Assembly (NCBI GenBank): GCA_963969395.1
Contig: OZ017797.1
Span: 26,040,001 to 26,104,000, forward strand
DNA: 64,000 nt
Reading direction: 5' to 3'
From: Pseudoscleropodium purum
Lineage: Eukaryota > Streptophyta > Bryopsida > Hypnales > Brachytheciaceae
Position numbers and translations under genes: made by a program. Under the pieces are notes generated by a model. That model was not told where the DNA came from and searched no databases. It was given only the letters and a program-made list of their open reading frames with translations. Numbering within the stretch: position 1 is the stretch's first letter; each line of letters starts with the position of its first letter. Below are positions 36,194-47,593 of the stretch, piece after piece.

Positions 36194-37318
36194 TTATTTT
36201 TTTACTTTGACAAAACGATTAAAGGCTTTTTGAATAGGAACCTTTCTTTTCTTTCTATTTGACAAAGTAGCAACATTTTCATCAAGAGGGGTCCTATTCT
36301 TCACTGGAGAGATAGCAAAAGGTTGCATTTCTCTTTTCGCTTTCACGTTACTCGATTCTTGAACCATCAATCTCGATGTAGAGTCGACATGTCCATGAAC
36401 GGTTATCTCCACTTTGGCTTTCTTTTGAAGTAATAGAGTGCCGTTTGTTGATTTGATGGGTTCTTGCGCCATTCCTTTTCTTAAAATGCGAGCACACAAA
36501 GATGCCAATGGGATCCGATCACTATCCGTTTCACTTAGACTTGTAGATGATGACGCTACTTTCCGTAGATTACCGCCTGTAGAAATTTCTTTGGAAATGT
36601 TCATTAGGCGTTTTTCATATCCAAAGCTCTGAGAATCATTCAATCGTGTGCTAATAGACTTCAACGGTATTGGTAGAAGAACACTAGATCTCGGTACTTC
36701 AAAAATTGACTTCATTGGCTCCTTTCCTTTATCACTCTTCACAATTGCCGAATTTGTGACTGCCATCCCAACTGAATCACTATTTTTCTGTACCGCAATA
36801 TTTGGTTCCCCTTCATCACCACTATTGTTGCCCACATCTTTTGGAACGTCCACCTCCATGACCGCATCTTTTCTTCTGTCGTTTCCTTACACTACATTTA
36901 ATGCCACAGATGGAGATTGAGAAATTACAATTTCTTCATTTCTCCCATCATCACCAATAGCATTCTCATTGATTTTCACCTCTTTGGCAATAGCATTTGC
37001 CTTTTCCGATAGAATGTTTTCGCTATTCAAGAATCCCATTCCATTGCAATATGCAGTTAAAGAAGGTAGATTTTCCTGTACCCCTACATTGTCCTCATCT
37101 TCACAAAAGGTATATGCATCGTTTGCATTGTCGGGAACAACATCCTTGCGATTTAGATGATAATCATGCGTATCATTCACCAAATCGAGAAAGCCTTCCA
37201 TAACGTCTTCATCTCCCCATACTATTGCATGATTGAAGTCATCTCCGTCATTTACAACTGAAAGGGTCCTTTCCAAATCTTCGTCATCATCATCGTCATC
37301 ATCATCAGCTTATCTGAA
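36194..37318 (-). pseudogene. Acidic tail open frame downstream of the hAT dimerisation domain
   Basis: From about 37318 an Asp run (GAT/GAC repeats at 37275-37305) leads into an acidic region with GDEDVMEGFLDLVNDTHDY and YTFCEDEDNVGVQENLPSL, then a stop at 36887. Then comes a Lys/Ser-rich end with RNRTPLDENVATLSNRKKRK-type basic clusters before the final stop at 36194. No domain is recognised. It may be the natural C-terminus displaced by a frameshift, or a separate element gene. Confidence 0.5.
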
Positions 37319-39365
37319 TCCTCTGATTCCATCGGATCCACATTATTATTATACCATTTTTTTTTCATCTTTTTCCTTTGATGTGTTTAATACTTTGGAA
37401 TTGGTATACACGTACACCAAATCCGCTACTCTCTTCGGCTTCAATTTATTTCGAGATTTATTGTGAACAAAAGAATAGTTGCTCCAATTCCGTTCACATG
37501 AAGATGATGACACCGGTTGAGCCAATATCTTCTTCGCTAATGGAGCTATAAATTTGCCATATGCACCTTCAAAATCCCACCAAGCATGTGCGGACAACAT
37601 TTGATCTCACGGATTCAACATATTGTGGAATGGAGGTTCCTTGTGTCAAAAAGCTACAAATTCCTTCACCACTGCTGCATATTCATCCGGTTTACATATT
37701 CTCTCCAAAACTTTTTTACATCCTGACATTGCATCTGCGTCATCCGCTAGCTCTTTGTCATGAAGAAGGTATGGATTCAAAAGAGCTGCGGTTGATTGGA
37801 GATCGTTGTCCACCATTCTTCTTCGGGCATAAAAAGACTGTACCAATGGAATTGCAAGTTCTTCTAGCAAACAAAATCGTGGACTTTGTAATCCGTTCAC
37901 GTGCTTCTCTAACTTCCTCATGATATGCAACACCTTCCCCATGCATGGTGATTTTGAATCCAAATTGCGGAGTGCACATATGATTGGTTCAACCATCTCC
38001 ACATAATTGATGGACCGATTCCAAAAATGGTCATCAAGAACAATTTTCTTCACCGCTAAGGCCAAGTCTTTTGGTTGGACTTTGGCTCCACGTTTCTTCT
38101 TGAGAGTATGTACATATTCAACCCATTGCAGATCTACCACTGTTTGTTCCAATGCTCCTTTCAATTTTGTCAAACGCTCCATCATGATAAATTTAGAGGC
38201 AAACTTTGTATCCCCAGGCATCAAGAGACCAAGATTTGGCGAATACTTTCGCAATAGAGCTAGTGGTATATATCTCTTCTTGATAAATTTAGCTACAAGA
38301 ACTCCTTTATCTAATTTGGAAGCAATCCATTTCTGTGCAGCCCAATCTTTCAACAACAAATTCAATGCATGTACCACGCACTCTTGGTAAAAAATATGAG
38401 GATATTTTGCAGATATTACATCTCATGCGGACGGATTCACGGGAGCATTATCCGTAGTTATTAACATGACGTTCTTGGACTCTACTTGTTCAATGAACTT
38501 TTCCAACACAACTGCCAAGTACTCCGCATTTTTTTCACAACCACTTGTATCCACAGATCCAAGAAATTCTTCACCTGTGGATGATACAAGCATGGCATTG
38601 ATGAGAGGTCGACTAGTCACTAAGCTCCATCCATCAATGGACAATGTTGCTCCAAATTTTCGAATGCTATCTTTGGTCTGTGCATTCAACTGTGTCTGAA
38701 TGTTCGTCTTAGCCTCATTCAACAATTTGTACCGAAGGTCGTGGTATGAGGGAGGAATGTATGGCCTACCAAACGCAGCCGTTTTCTTCACTGCTTCTTT
38801 AAAAGTTGGATTTCGAGCCACGGAAAATGGTATGTTTGCCGAATAAAAAAAATTTGCCCACACTGAATGTAATTTGCGTCTATGACCTTCTTCAAACCCA
38901 TTCACTAAGCTGCTTTGCCTCTAAGGCCTAGAACTTGATGCCCTCAGGGTTTCACGTTCACCAAAAGCTTCCGTACTCAAAGTCATTTCAGTTGTGGCAC
39001 ATACCATTGATACCAATTCTTTGGACACTGGACAAGAGTCTTCGTGGTCAGAATGCGACACAGCCTTTCCGGCCGAAAACTCTTGGACATCTGAAGGGCC
39101 AGGGTTGCCATCCACATTGTCCATTACAACGCGTTTTAGAAAAACTCCTTCGCAATACCGAAATAAATCTCAAACTGCCATTGATAATTGTGGACAAAGG
39201 CTCACCCCTTTATCACATACAACTCCAGGCCCAGAATAGCCTAAGTGGCGAACATACACCTGAGCTTCCTTGACATGCTCGCTTTGCAAAGCCTACATTT
39301 TACTTTACCACCCTCTTGCACACTAAACCAAGGAGAAAAATCCCCCGTCGGTTTGGTCACCATAC
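36194..39365 (-). pseudogene. BED-finger hAT transposase (DUF659 / Dimer_Tnp_hAT), decayed
   Basis: One minus frame runs from about 39124 down to 36194. Upstream, 39365-39200 shows a BED-finger start (WFSVQEGGKVKCRLC, then RHLGYSGPGVV one frame off). Next comes a DUF659-type region with TLSIDGWSLVTSRPLINAM and LITTDNAPVN, then a long helical stretch. The C-terminal dimerisation motif is SSSCERNWSNYSFVHNKSRN with LKPKRVADLVYVYTNSK. In-frame stops break it at 38921 (TAG), 38423 (TGA), 37646 (TGA) and about 37616 (TGA). After the dimerisation domain (TAA TAA TAA near 37349) an acidic/Ser-rich tail of about 370 codons continues in the same frame, with one TAA at 36887. Such a tail is unusual for the family. 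The coding strand points towards the left end of the element. Confidence 0.9.
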
Positions 39366-39674
39366 TGACAAGTGTATGTTTTACCTCAATTTCAAAAGAA
39401 ATCAATAAAATGTTTTAAATTTGAAACCCACAACGTGACAATGTATACAATATCAATGAAATTAGTCACACAAAGCTTTGAAAATCAAAGCCCCTCTGTC
39501 CACCGAACTATGCATTACCAAGCGAGAGACTCAATAAATTGAAGCTCATAGCCCTTAAAAATCTTAGCGTTCGATTTTTCGAGAGTGAATACCAAAGCTT
39601 CTCTTCTAACATTTATAGTCCCCTCCAGAAAATTAAAGGTTCATTTTTAGGGTTTCCATTCAAAAACAAGCAAC

Positions 39675-39920
39675 GGCTCGGACAGGGCTGAAGTGGACAG
39701 GCGGACGGGGCGGACGGGGCGGGCGGGTGGGCAGACGGGGCGGACAGGGTGGACAGGGCGGTCGGATGGGGCGGTCGGACGCGTCAGACGGGGCAGTCGG
39801 ATGGGGTGGTCAGACGGGACTGTCCGCACTGTCCGCCTTCCGACGCCGTCCGCACTTTGGACACGCCGACCGCCCCACTTAAACACTGACCGCCGCCGAC
39901 GTCCGCCCAGCTGTCCATTG
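39675..39920. repeat. GC-rich array, internal (GGACGG then inverted CCGTCC)
   Basis: Plus-strand units GGCGGACGGGGCGGACGGGG, GGGCGGGTGGGCAG and TCGGATGGGGCGGTC change near 39830 to TGTCCGCACTGTCCGCC and GACGCCGTCCGCAC. The array thus folds back on itself. It lies just upstream of the hAT transposase 5' end. No CAGGGTTGAC terminus is present here. Confidence 0.8.
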
Positions 39921-39929
39921 GAGCATCCT

Positions 39930-42660
39930 ATGAGGCCGATATTACTCAAAAAGAGTGGTAACATTTCCAAAAAAAAACAGCCTAATAATCACTGCTAAAT
40001 GAGGATCAATGTAATTGATTTATCATTTTATTTAAAAAAAAAATGTAAACCCTAAATCCTATACCCTAATTACCCGAAACCTTTTCTTTTCTTCCCTAAA
40101 TTGTTTTACGAATGAGGGGAATGTGGTTAAGTTGAATATGTTTGGATTATTTACTCATATTATCCTTCTAAATAGGTTTTGAGAAGATCTGAAGATGGTG
40201 GGGATTTTTTTAAAGTTCATAAGGAAATCAAATGTTTTGCAGAAATAGTCAATTTCTTTTTCATCGTAAGCAAATGAAATTTAAAAAAAAGGCCCCAATA
40301 CATAATTAGAATAATAGTTTAATGGATTTCAACCTCATGATATTTAATGAAAGGTTGTGATTTCTAATTAGAAGTGCATCATGATCTTCAAATGAACATC
40401 GAGTCTTTCATATTTTTTAATGAAATTTTGATTAGATTTGAAAACAAAGAAAAAGAATCAATGTTTTAACTTTCAAATCATATATGGCTATATTTTTCCT
40501 TAAAAACATAGAAAAATTCGTTACTTGAGTTGGTTGAGTAGAATACATTATACACTTATACATGTGCTATATTTATTTTAAAGGGTAATTCCAATATTCT
40601 TATTTCAGATGTTTTTAAATATTAATTTAAAAAAAGAGGGTTCATTGTTTAAAGATCTAAAAAATTGACAAACATAATTTCTATTATAAATAGGAATTGA
40701 ATTCGGAATTCGAATTTTGAAATGATTCACATGAACAAGATATTGATTATAAAATATTTCTTCGTTTGAGTTTTCAAAATGAATTCACGAAACAATTGCA
40801 AACTTTTGAACTTAGGTATATGATATTGTTTTCAGTTTGTACTTTGTAGAGTATAATACTTCAATTTTAATCCTAAATAAATGAAAAACTCCACATAAAT
40901 GAAATGTTTCCTTGTATTGCACAAAGATTTCTACCAATTACTATGATAATTAAATACATTGTTACATTTCATAAAATATTCTACATAGAAAGAAAAAATC
41001 ATTTTAGTTTTCAATCATGATAAACAATGTCTTCTACTCTTTCTGTTATATGTTCATTTTGTATAACGTGTACATTGTACAATCTTTGAGAGCAGGGTAG
41101 TTCATTTTTGACTCTCATTGAAATAGAAAATATATTTATGTTTGGATTTTGAAATCATTATGTATTCTACGGTCTTGCAAGAATGCATCTTGCTCCTTCC
41201 TTTGAATCCTTTTGATATTTTTTTTTTCCTTTGTTTTCTGTCTCGTAGGGCTCTTATTCTCTTGTTCTCTTCATTTGACCAGCCTATTTGACTTGGCTCT
41301 GAGTTTTTTTTTTTTTAATGCAATGATTTATGCATATGTTATAAAAAATATATATTATTTATTTAAAATTAATATATTGATGAACAAACGCATAAAGGCA
41401 TTGAATGCTTTCACATTTAAAGTTATAAATCTATCATAAATCACTCTTGCAAATTTGAATGATTAAATCGAAAATTTGAAAATATAATTACAAGAGCTTT
41501 CAATTCAATCAATTGCATAAATCATAAATGTTGAAACGCAACTCGTATGAGATTAGCATCTATGAAGATTAATTCATGCCATCCACATGCAATTTTCCAA
41601 TTTAATAAAATGCAATTGAGTACTTCAATTTCTTTCCCTCCAATTCTCTAAGTAACATTCACTTCATATCTTTCTCTATTTGTTTATTTAATTTTTGGGA
41701 ACAAATGGAGAAACCATCTTTGTCTATATTTGAACATGCACTCTTATTTGATTGATGAAGAATAGATTTATGAAATATATAATCATTGATTTGTTCATGT
41801 TGATTTATCTAATATATTTTATATATGTATATATATATATATCATTAAAGGAGTATGGAAGACAAGATTGACAGATTGTGTTCGAATGTTGTTGATTTTG
41901 AAATGATTTAGTACTATATCATTTATAAGAATATTATAATAGTTTTATGTTATAATATTCCTAAAACAATTGCAACAAATATTAAAATACATGCTAAGTT
42001 AGGTTTGTTAGCCTACCAATTGTTCATTAATAGACATAATTGAGTAGCCTCCTTAAATGAAACATTCAATATCTAATATCTTACAATCCAAATGGTGGAT
42101 TTGTCTAAAATTTTTTCCACATCTTTTCCAACTAATTTACTATAAGATCCTACAGTTACATATGCCCAAAAGTATTTTAAGACTTGGTATTTGCACTACT
42201 AATGGCAGTTTGAAGTGTTTTTAGTGAAAAGAACTTTAGGGGTTAAACATCTATACCGTTAGATTTTGAAAAAAGAACAATTTGCTTCATTGGGGATAAC
42301 TATAAGTCCATGCTATTTTTCGATAGCCAAAACACACTTGCAAGGACTTAGACATTTAGCGGTTTACTAAGTGATTAGACGTCAATTAATTCAATTTAAT
42401 AGTAGAATTTTTATTCAACTACCTTCTTATAATTGCTTTATACACAATGCAACGTGAATATTTTGGTACTTATATTAAACGTCGCAATCCTTTCGTGAGT
42501 TTTTGCACATTTTAGCTCATATCTTTGTACAAAAATATCATTTACTAAGAATTCATAAATTTGGTCATAAAGGAAGGCTACCTTTTTTAATTTCAAATTT
42601 TACATTGAATGAATGAAAAGTTAGTTGGAGTAAACAGTGCCATGAAGACCTTTGTTTATC
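39930..42660. other. AT-rich filler inside the hAT element
   Basis: About 2.7 kb of AT-rich sequence with no coding frame above about 75 codons and no recognisable motif, bounded on both sides by GC-rich arrays. TA dinucleotide tracts occur near 41820-41842. Confidence 0.6.
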
Positions 42661-42689
42661 GTGCAAAATATGGACGTCGAAGCGCTTCA

Positions 42690-43135
42690 GGGTGAAACCG
42701 CCCCCTCCGCCTTCGTACCCGTCCGCCCTCATATCCGTCCGCCCCATCCGCCCAGACCCCGTCCGCCCTGATACTTATCCGCCGTCCACCCAGACCCCGT
42801 TCGGCCCGATACCTGTCCACCGTTCGCCCCGTTTGCTTCGTCCGCCCCAATACCTGTCCGCCCCGTCCTCCATCTGCCCTGTCCGTCCGATCCGGCGTCC
42901 GCCCTGTCCGCCCCGTCCGCCCCGATATCTGTCCACCCTGGTACGGCCGTCCGCCCTGTTACGACCGATGTGTCCGCCCCCCCGGACCGTCCGATCGAGC
43001 GGACGCCAGATTTGTCCGCCTGTGGCCGTTCGATCGGGCGGACGGGGCTCTAGGGTTTCAGAGAGGCGGACGGCTGATCCGTCCGCCACCCCCGGCCCGT
43101 CCGATCGGGCGGACGGGCCGTCCGCATTGTCACTT
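42690..43135. repeat. GC-rich array, internal (CCGTCC orientation)
   Basis: About 440 bp dominated by CGTCCGCCC, CCCGATACCTGTCCGCC and GTCCGCCCTGTCCGCCCCG units, mostly C-rich on the plus strand. It becomes mixed (GATCGGGCGGACGGG) at its right end. It ends about 190 bp before the kinase-like gene. Open frames through it are artefacts of composition. Confidence 0.85.
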
Positions 43136-43320
43136 TTGCTTTGCCCCTTGTGAATGTAAGGTGGAGCGGAGAGCTTGGTGGTTCATCCTCCATTGGTTCC
43201 TTTCTGAGGCAAGGCAAGAGTGATTTATTGGGGCCCCCTTGTTGCCAATTTTTTTAACACTTGCGCGTGAATTCACATTTAAATTAGAAAATTTCATCTA
43301 TATCAGTTTCATTTGTCACG

Positions 43321-44815
43321 ATGACGAAAGGGAAGAAGAAGGTTGCGAAGCTTAAACATGGAGAGGGACCATCAAACTTGGAGGTAGCTCGCCAAAGTCC
43401 TTCGGAAGAATGTAAGAAATTCATGATTGAGCGCATTGTTCAATTTTATGAATCGGAAACAACATTGTCTTTAGACAATAAGTACATCAGATATCAAGAG
43501 GAGTGCATGTCTAAATTTAAGATAGACATGACACAGATGTTGTTGGATGCATTGAATGTGGCGAAGTGGCATGACGAAATGCATAAAATGTACTTCACCA
43601 AATGTTTGGAGAACAAGGTTCATGACGCTTTGTGGAATTCCAAAGTCATTTTGGTTAAATATGGCAAGGAATATCGACCCAATGACGCCCAGTTTAAAGA
43701 AGTGATTCTGAAAGCGGACTTATTTAGGGGGCGATGTGCTCCATTCGCCAAAACGCACAATCGAATTGGTTCAATTGGTTGGTGGAAAAGCAATGATGGA
43801 GTTGCTGAAGCGGAAAGGAACAAACGGCACCTCATAGCACTTCCAGATACAGCACGCGTGATTGCTGTTGATGATAGAACGATGAGAGGTGGATATTCAA
43901 CGATTCGAAAGGTTCATATTGAAGGATGTCCAAGAATACTTCCTTATTGGAAGTTTGCAGCAAAGAAATCCATTCACCACCAAACTCGATCCAATTTTGC
44001 AAAGTTAGAACATCAAAACGAATCAATGGTTGTTCGAATTCCACACGCGGGTGTGATACGGTTTACTGCAGTGTATGGAACAACGTGTGAAGGTTATGCG
44101 TATTGGTGGAATGGTGGATTTTCTTCGACAAATGTTGAATATGGATAAGGATTATCCAGACAACATTCAAATCCGTTTGATGTATACGAATCCAACCAAA
44201 GAGGAGGTTGTAAAAGCTCACTATTTAGGACAATATCGGAAGAAGCGCACAAAGCTTACATGGGCCTTTATGCATATAATGTATGCAGTGCATCTTGCTG
44301 GACATTTGCACAATGATCTTTCTCCGGACAACATCTTGTTGCATTTTCCAAAGGATGAGTCACGTGTGTACATTGGAGTTTGCGACTGGGGCATGACCAC
44401 CTTAGCTTCTCAACCAATGAAGTCTTTGTACACATTCACATCAGCAGATGAGATGAAACAAACTTTGCAGAGGAGATGGTGGGTGGATCTACGTATTGCA
44501 TATTTGCATAAAGTAGATGCAGATGTGGAAGTCATTCCGATGTATTCACGTAAGTCGGAAGAGTATGCCATTCGAAAAATTGCTCGGCGGATGAATAAAA
44601 ACAACATGTCAGAGGCGTATTTCAACGTGCTACAAAAAACACCTAGTGCGATACAATTTTCCTTTCATGACTTTGCAAAAGTGTTTTATGCTTACTTGAA
44701 GCGCATTTCTTTGAAGACTGACGATGAAAATACTAGTTTGGTCCATGTGATTACGCGATTTTCTAATACATATCGTTGGCCGATGCCAGATGAACATTTC
44801 CGCCATTTATATTAG
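43321..44815 (+). pseudogene. Protein-kinase-fold gene (pseudokinase-like) carried by the hAT element, one frameshift
   Basis: The ATG at 43321 opens a 275-codon frame. A second 246-codon frame (44075-44815, shifted by one base) continues the same protein. The switch falls near a TTTT run at 44119-44123. The first about 180 residues are a Lys-rich start (MTKGKKKVAKLKHGEGPSNL) and a helical domain I do not recognise. The kinase part shows a Gly-rich loop (RGGYSTIRKV), a likely beta-3 Lys (FAAKKS), the catalytic loop HNDLSPDN and CDWG in place of DFG. The HRD Arg is Asn, so activity is doubtful. The gene has no introns. Its position between GC-rich arrays inside a complete hAT suggests element cargo or a nested element. 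Because of the frameshift the present copy encodes at most a truncated protein, unless that base is a sequencing error. Confidence 0.75.
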
Positions 44816-45234
44816 ATTGGTAGTGCAAAAGTAGTAGTTGAATAGGTTATATAGGTATTAAAAATTAGTTTAGAAATATAGAATTGGAATGAAAAAAATT
44901 ATATGTGCAATTAGCCAAATGTGTACAATGTATGGTATTCTATATGAAATTCTATATGAAATTCAATATATTTTGCCCATATTGATTATGTTTGTATTTG
45001 TGTTGATCTTGATTTTTTAAATAGTATATATATATATTTGAAGTCACAAATTTTTTTAGTTTGTCTTCTGAAAATGAATTGGAATTTTTTCATAGTTTCA
45101 AGACTATCATAGACTCATGGTCAAACTTTATAATCTTTCAACTTATAAGAGACATTGTTTTAATGACAAATCGTGAACCATTGCACTTCATTTAACATTT
45201 AATTGTTTAAAGATTAAGGGAGTGACCGCAGGGC

Positions 45235-45322
45235 AGTTTGGGTAGGGCAGTCGGGGGAAATAGGGCCGTCAAAGTGGACGGGGCGGACGGACGCGGCGGA
45301 CGGACAGGGCGGACGGTGTCCT
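45235..45322. repeat. Short GC-rich array right of the kinase gene
   Basis: GTGGACGGGGCGGACGGACG and CGGCGGACGGACAGGGCGG units, G-rich on the plus strand. It is inverted relative to the array at 42690-43135, so the two bracket the kinase-like gene as loose inverted repeats. Confidence 0.75.
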
Positions 45323-45399
45323 GATGGAAATTCTTCCATCATGTAAATATATCTACTGAGCTTTGTGTGTTTGAGTTTCAATAAACAAAGAGTTGAAAT

Positions 45400-45665
45400 A
45401 AAAGGGGTTGGTCGTGGTGAGAACCACGGTTTGATGCAACGGAGCGCCTATTGGCATTCGGACGTTGCACTGTCTTGTCACAAGCACAGCTCAGGGGGGT
45501 AAATGGCGGGTTGGCTGGTCCAATTTCCTGCCTCACTTGTTTGCCAAGCCGTAGGCCACCCAAGCCGCTCAACGAGTCCAATTGGATTCGAACCTGGACC
45601 GGCGGGCGGCCAAAGACCACCGCTTCTCCAGCCAACCAAGTCCGCAACTTGGCGACTGGAGGATG
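45400..45665 (-). mobile_element. tRNA-like SINE fragment (B-box GGTTCGAATCC)
   Basis: On the minus strand the stretch reads CGCCAAGTTGCGGACTTGG, then about 50 bases, then GGTCCAGGTTCGAATCCAAT. The latter contains a perfect RNA polymerase III B-box. A body of about 170 bases follows, ending near TTCTCACCACGACC. An A-box is plausible but not clean, and there is no folded tRNA, so a SINE or tRNA-derived repeat is more likely than a tRNA gene. Confidence 0.4.
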
Positions 45666-46074
45666 ATTTTCAACGCTTTTATACCTATAAGGGCATGTGG
45701 CTACTCTTTAGTGATTTTTTTTATTAGGTTTGTTCATTTAATTTTACTTATCTAGTTGATTGGAAGGCTCATGTGTTTTTGCCTTTCCATTAAATAAAAT
45801 TGTTAAGGGATTAGATGGATTTGAAAAATAAAAATAAAATAAGGGAAAAGAAAGGAGCATCTTTGGTGGGGCTTGAAAGGAGAGGAGTATGGGCTGATGT
45901 GCCCCACCTCCTTGCTTGAAATGGGGGTGTAGGAAAGTGTGGAGAGATTCCTTTTGGCGTATGTGTGTGTAGGAGTGTATAGAGAAACTTGAGTGTGAAA
46001 GAAAATCCGAGAACTTCGAGGAGTGATATCTCCCATTGTATGAGGCCTTTGATAATGAAATTTGGTGAGATTGT

Positions 46075-46860
46075 TCCTTGTGAAATTGCCTTTCCAAAAT
46101 GAGTTTGCAAGTTTGATTTGGAGTTAGGATGAAAAAGTTATGAGCGTTTGAATTTGAGGAGTTTTAGTGCCTTTCATGAAGAAAGGTTGAGACTTTGTCA
46201 AGCCATAGCTGACGTTCAGTCCATCAATTTGCAAAGGGACTTTGGAAGCGTGTTCATCTTAATCTTAGCTTTCCAAAGAGTCATTAAACTTAAGATTTGG
46301 AGTTTGGAGGAAGAAGTTATGGAGGTGTGATGACTTGGAGGTTGGCTGCCACTTGTGAAGAGCAAGGCCGAAACTTTGGAGGGCCATAACCTTCGGTCGG
46401 TATAAGTATTTCTTTTGAAAATTTTAGGAGTGTTAGTTTGTTTATTTATCTCTCTAAATAGATATCACACGAGCTATTTGGAGTTTTACTGAAGAAATTA
46501 TAGAGTGTAGAAGTTTAGAGGTTGAGTGGATTCTCAAAATAAGAGACCGAGACTTTGTTGGGCTGTAACTTATGGACAGAGTTTTAGTTCTTAGTGAAAT
46601 TTTCACATGTTGTAGCCGGATGTGTTAGCTTTCCAAATTGCTATCACACTTGTGTTCAGGGTTTGTAAATCAAAAGTTATAAGAAGTTTGAAGAGGCAGT
46701 GGTTGGTTGGCAAGGAGGAGAAGAGCCGCCACTTTTTTTGCCTATAACTTTTGGATAGTAGTTTAGAATAAAGTGAAATTTGGAGAGGTGTTAGGATACT
46801 GGGTTAGCTTTCCAAAATGCTATTGCACTTAGCATTTGGAGTTGTGAGCCATCTGTGGCA
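46075..46860. repeat. Diverged tandem repeat, about 180-bp period, five units
   Basis: Units are anchored by TTAGCTTTCCAAA (or CTTTCCAAAATG, TCTCTCTAAAT), then ATCACAC or TTAAACTT, then TTTGGAGTT, then GAAGTTAT. Anchors fall near 46085, 46267, 46450, 46630 and 46805. Between them GAGACTTTGT, GGGC(C/T)(G/A)TAAC and related motifs recur. Similar diverged motifs (GCCATAACTTT-like) are common in non-coding parts of plant LTR retrotransposons, but no LTR or coding domain is seen here. Confidence 0.75.
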
Positions 46861-47439
46861 CTAGATAAAAGGCCGCAGCTACTTTAGGATACGGCTTTGA
46901 AGATTTCTCATTGTTTTTATCAAAACATGAAGACTTGAAGATTGAAGACTTGAAGAGGAATGTTTTGGGGTTTTTTTATATGTATGTGTGGGATGTGGCT
47001 TTGTTATTCCTAGCCTGATTTGGAGGCTCGTTGTCTTTTATTTCCTTTTGCTTTGTAACTCTGGTTGTAGGCGGTCTGGGTAAAACCAAGACTCAACCCC
47101 ATTTATTGTCGTGGTGACGAAGTGGGGTTAATGGCCCACATGGTCAAGACTTGCTTGTTCTCACGGTCTGGAGTTTTGGCCAGCAGACCGTGAATTTGAA
47201 GTTTAGGATCCCATCATTCGGACGGTAGCTCGTGTCTACTGTCCCGTTTTACCCATCCCGTATCCCGTGGTTTCTTATCCCTTCCTTGACCCTTATACCT
47301 ATCTAGAGCCTACATAGGATAGGCCAACGGGCACCGTTTAAAGACTGAAGATTGAATATTGAAGAAGACATCGAGTATACAACAAACAGTTGCAGTCAAA
47401 CACCCCGTGTATTCCTAAAGCACGCTCCTCTCTACCCGA

Positions 47440-47583
47440 CAACGGGCGGGGTGGACGGACACGGCGGACGGGCGGGGTGGACGGGGTGACAGGCGGACGG
47501 GGCGGTCCCAATGGACGCTATGTCTGCGGGGACCGCGAATGTCAGTGGACGCTGCGGACACAGCATCCGCGTCCGGACGTCCT
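47440..47583. repeat. GC-rich subterminal array, right end of the hAT element
   Basis: Units such as GGGCGGGGTGGACGGACACG and GGCGGACGGGGCGG lead into a terminal unit with GGACGCTGCGGACAC and CGCGTCCGGACGTCC directly before GTCAACCCTG. The last unit matches the right end of the MITE at 15734-15972. Confidence 0.88.
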
Positions 47584-47593
47584 GTCAACCCTG

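Larger units (their letters stand above)
35491..47593. mobile_element. 12.1-kb hAT-superfamily element inserted in an IBR3 intron
   Basis: The left end CAGGGTTGAC (35491-35500) and the right end GTCAACCCTG (47584-47593) are perfect 10-bp inverted repeats. The flanks CTTTCGTC at 35483-35490 and 47594-47601 are identical. IBR3 exon 3 lies to the right and exon 4 to the left, in matching phase, so the element is a clean insertion into one intron. Inside are a BED-hAT transposase relic (minus, 36194-39365), a kinase-fold gene (plus, 43321-44815), GC-rich GGACGG arrays near both ends and at three internal sites, a 180-bp diverged tandem repeat and a tRNA-like SINE piece. The size is large for a plant hAT. 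Some of the inside may be nested insertions. The MITE at 15734 is its short relative. Confidence 0.92.

Noticed and set aside
39647..39998. Open frames through the GGACGG array at 39.7 kb
   Set aside because: Same composition artefact, with both strands open at once.
42692..43153. Long open frames on both strands in the CCGTCC-rich array
   Set aside because: They follow from GC-rich short repeats without stops. The products are low-complexity Pro/Arg strings and there is no homology.
45503..45727. Plus-strand frames over the tRNA-like region
   Set aside because: No protein motif. The B-box on the minus strand explains the sequence better as a SINE-like repeat.
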